NCBI GenBank assembly: GCA_003219995.1 | Contig: QHRC01000200.1 | Coordinates: forward strand, 542 to 8,035 | Reading direction: 5' to 3' | DNA length: 7,494 nucleotides | Source of the DNA: Verrucomicrobiota bacterium | GTDB lineage: Bacteria; Verrucomicrobiota; Verrucomicrobiia; Chthoniobacterales; UBA10450 | Shown: positions 6,501 to 7,494 of the stretch, in pieces | Numbering within the stretch: position 1 is the first letter of the stretch | Layout: each line of letters begins with the position of its first letter | Made by a program: the position numbers and the translations under genes | The notes under the pieces: model-generated | What the model saw: the letters and a program-made list of their open reading frames with translations, nothing else | Database searches by the model: none | Told to the model about the DNA's origin: nothing

Positions 6501-6682
6501 TCGGGCGATTGCTGGCCGGCCGCACGACAATTGTGATCGCGCACCGGCTGAGCACGATTCGCGAAGCGCATGCCATCGTGGTGCTCGAAAAAGGCAGTGT
6601 CGCCGAAGTCGGTACGCATGATGAGCTAATGGCGCAACGTGGCCTTTATTACTACCTCGCGAGTCAGCAACTGGGTATCTGA
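3569..6682 (+). CDS. ABC exporter with tandem cyclic-nucleotide-binding domains and C39 peptidase
   Basis: This is a 1037-residue inner-membrane peptide exporter. Domain order: cyclic-nucleotide-binding domain 1 (about 14-130), domain 2 (about 140-265), charged linker (about 270-325), C39 peptidase (about 326-450), six-helix ABC membrane domain (about 470-760; clear helices at 478-500, 516-537, 597-616, 620-642, 705-727 and 735-757) and ATPase (793-1037). Both nucleotide-binding domains keep the phosphate-binding cassette: FGEAVLFEGGTRSATV with E84/R93 and FGELSILNGSPRAASV with E214/R223. The peptidase has the full catalytic set: Q331 (oxyanion hole), C337 in DCGAA, H410 in NHW and D426 in ADPA. 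It should therefore cut leader peptides after a double-glycine-type site. The ATPase is complete: Walker A GRSGCGKTT (832-840), Q-loop Q880, signature LSGGQ (936-940), Walker B ending D960-E961 and H992. It should act as a homodimer with the HlyD protein downstream. The architecture recalls cyanobacterial HetC-type exporters. Regulation by a cyclic nucleotide is inferred; the ligand is unknown. Confidence 0.96.
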   Translation: MKTQDSEILRRTSMFRFVSDEHFGAIEPLLQEEHYDFGDVIVKQDDPADSFYVLTRGRARALKIKPDGEEIPLGVLKPGDSFGEAVLFEGGTRSATVRCSTAVDVLRLDRTDFLELVRRVPELKHYVEASGRNRALQSFLYQFSNFGRLPAPVLRSMIDKLKPAGFAKGSLIIREGDDAGPLYVIEKGRARAFTGVNGRDRNLAFYREGDFFGELSILNGSPRAASVEAFTDCQLQALDPKSVRDLRRRFPEFDKLLSERLALYQAKTEARIPLDFTTELLPAETKVQDKVELAGEEPSVEAEEKEDPFADEQGLFRKRGKRIRKIDHIMQIDEMDCGAASLGMVCRHFGRKVSLARIRQLCHTATDGTSLKALSRAATELGLAARALKVSLRNLPVMPLPAIVHWEGNHWIVLYDVDEQFVRVADPALGLRKLPRREFEAKWTGYAALFDYTTAFEQAPESKPTLAWLVPFLARFKVILLQVLGLAVSVAFLQLLFPVFTQMVVDKVIVENDVGLLKTILLGMFAALVFVQLATLAQEYLIAFAAVRLDTAVLDFLSRKLLSLPMTYFTSRRTGDIQRRLDGARQVRQFAVQQGVGALLGLIFLVGALFLMGIYSPFLTIAFLATTPLYVGLMIFSVKVLRPLFAGVEESQGKYSSHQIDAIKGIEAVKAASAESAFRDAMLNEFLSVSQKLFKSSFIVMSYDSVLQSIGLLSTAIFLWVGAMQVVHGNLSVGGFVAFSSLTAMAYAGILRTFGVWDNMQLASVLLNRLNDIFEQEPEQGHDRSRLVAVHTLEGRIELRGVSFKYGGPEAPDILKNITLDLAPARMVALVGRSGCGKTTLIKLIAGLLEPTEGTIFFDNVDLKTLNYRDVRRQIGMVLQENHMFNETIARNIAFGDPEPDLDRVLTAAQAAAAHEFIMRLPLGYETKIGESGLSLSGGQKQRIAIARAIYNNPPVLIFDEATSALDTESERAIQDNLGRLLAGRTTIVIAHRLSTIREAHAIVVLEKGSVAEVGTHDELMAQRGLYYYLASQQLGI

Positions 6683-6694
6683 ACTAATTCTCCA

Positions 6695-7494
6695 ATGAGC
6701 TCACAATTAACTCAACGCGGCTCGATTGATGAGGAATCGGAAATGTTGCCGCAGGAGCCCCCACCCTGGGTCATTCGTTCGACGGCGTGGCTATTGATGG
6801 GAGCGTTTCTTTTTGCACTGCTCATCGCGATTGTCATGCGACTACCGGAGAGCGTGCGCTGCCCATTTGTGCTGGTTCCCGCCACCGGCGCCGATCCAAT
6901 CCAGGCGCCACACCAAGCCGTAATTAGCCATGTCGCAGTGAGCGAAGGTCAAACTGTGAAAAGCGGCGAGGAGCTATTCGTCTTGCGCTCTGATGAGATT
7001 CGCGGTTGGGACACGCAATTTCGAACGCTGACGGAAGATTTACGCTCTAAAGAAGAGAGCCTCACCGAAAGTGATACGGCATACGTTGCCCAGCTGAACA
7101 TCAAAAAGGCTGAAGTCGAGCAAGCGAAGAGCGAAGTGAAGTTCCGTGAAAATCACGCGAAGACGACCCACGATCTCGTCACACGCATGGAAAAGCTGGC
7201 CGACAAAGGCGGCATTTCGGAAGTTGACCTCGTCAAGCTTAAGCTCGATCTGGCCGCATCGGAAAAAGATTTTAGCGTGGCCCAAAGAACCGTCCAGCAA
7301 GTGAATCTTGATCGTGAGCGAATGGAAACAGAGCGACAGCGCCAGCGTGGCGAGCAGCAGGCGGAAATAGAAAAGTTGAAAATGCGGATCGGAGCTTTGA
7401 AGGCAGATCTGGAAAATACGCAGCAAAACTTGCTGACGGTGCGCAGCCCTTACGATGGCGTTATCATTTCAATGGATCAACGGACGGTCGGCAG
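6695..7494 (+). CDS. HlyD-family membrane fusion protein (periplasmic adaptor), 3' end cut by the window
   Basis: This is the adaptor of a type I secretion system, linking the ABC exporter to an outer-membrane TolC-type channel. The visible 266 residues run in order: a short Pro/Glu-rich cytoplasmic N-terminus (1-25), one membrane helix (about 29-49), the first half of the lipoyl/barrel-sandwich domain (about 70-100, with VAVSEGQTVKSGEELFVL), and a long charged alpha-helical hairpin (about 104-246). Within the hairpin, LADKGGISEVDLVKLK (about 168-183) is the turn motif of HlyD/EmrA-type adaptors. The returning lipoyl half begins with TVRSPYDGVIISM (about 248-260). The rest of the barrel and the membrane-proximal domain lie outside. 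The ATG is 12 bp after the exporter stop, without a Shine-Dalgarno, so expression probably depends on the same transcript. The family assignment is secure; substrate specificity cannot be read from it. Confidence 0.93.
   Translation, partial: MSSQLTQRGSIDEESEMLPQEPPPWVIRSTAWLLMGAFLFALLIAIVMRLPESVRCPFVLVPATGADPIQAPHQAVISHVAVSEGQTVKSGEELFVLRSDEIRGWDTQFRTLTEDLRSKEESLTESDTAYVAQLNIKKAEVEQAKSEVKFRENHAKTTHDLVTRMEKLADKGGISEVDLVKLKLDLAASEKDFSVAQRTVQQVNLDRERMETERQRQRGEQQAEIEKLKMRIGALKADLENTQQNLLTVRSPYDGVIISMDQRTVG

Overview
The window looks like chromosomal DNA of a Gram-negative, probably soil-type bacterium. Evidence for this is a mid-range GC content, an HlyD-type periplasmic adaptor that implies an outer membrane, and short REP-like palindromes between genes. 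No gene start shows a convincing Shine-Dalgarno sequence. Verrucomicrobiota (Chthoniobacterales-like) or Acidobacteriota is my best guess. That is an impression from gene content and repeat style, with no marker gene to support it.

Left half, minus strand (1-2007). A conserved protein of unknown function (1087-2007) is followed by the gene for fumarylacetoacetase, fahA (990 down to the window edge, 3' end missing). FahA performs the last step of homogentisate (tyrosine/phenylalanine) breakdown. The 96-bp gap between them holds two REP-like palindromes facing each other, and one of them supplies the stop codon of the upstream gene.

Middle (2008-2483). This is a divergent intergenic region of about 480 bp. 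It has a plausible promoter for the minus-strand genes whose predicted start falls almost on the ATG, two hairpins, two weak in-frame small ORFs and an AT-rich stretch in front of the plus-strand operon.

Right half, plus strand (2484-7494). This is a three-gene export operon. It contains a degenerate parvulin/SurA-like peptidyl-prolyl isomerase-type protein without a signal peptide (2484-3572). Next comes a 1037-residue ABC exporter, overlapping it by 4 bp, built as two cyclic-nucleotide-binding domains, a C39 double-glycine peptidase, a six-helix membrane domain and an ATPase (3569-6682). An HlyD-family membrane fusion protein follows (6695 to the window edge, 3' end missing). Together they should form a type I peptide secretion machine. 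The cytoplasmic isomerase-like protein would handle the precursor, the C39 domain would cut off its leader, the ABC domains would drive export and the adaptor would connect to an outer-membrane TolC-type channel. The tandem nucleotide-binding domains suggest that transport is gated by a cyclic (di)nucleotide. The cargo gene is not evident in the window.
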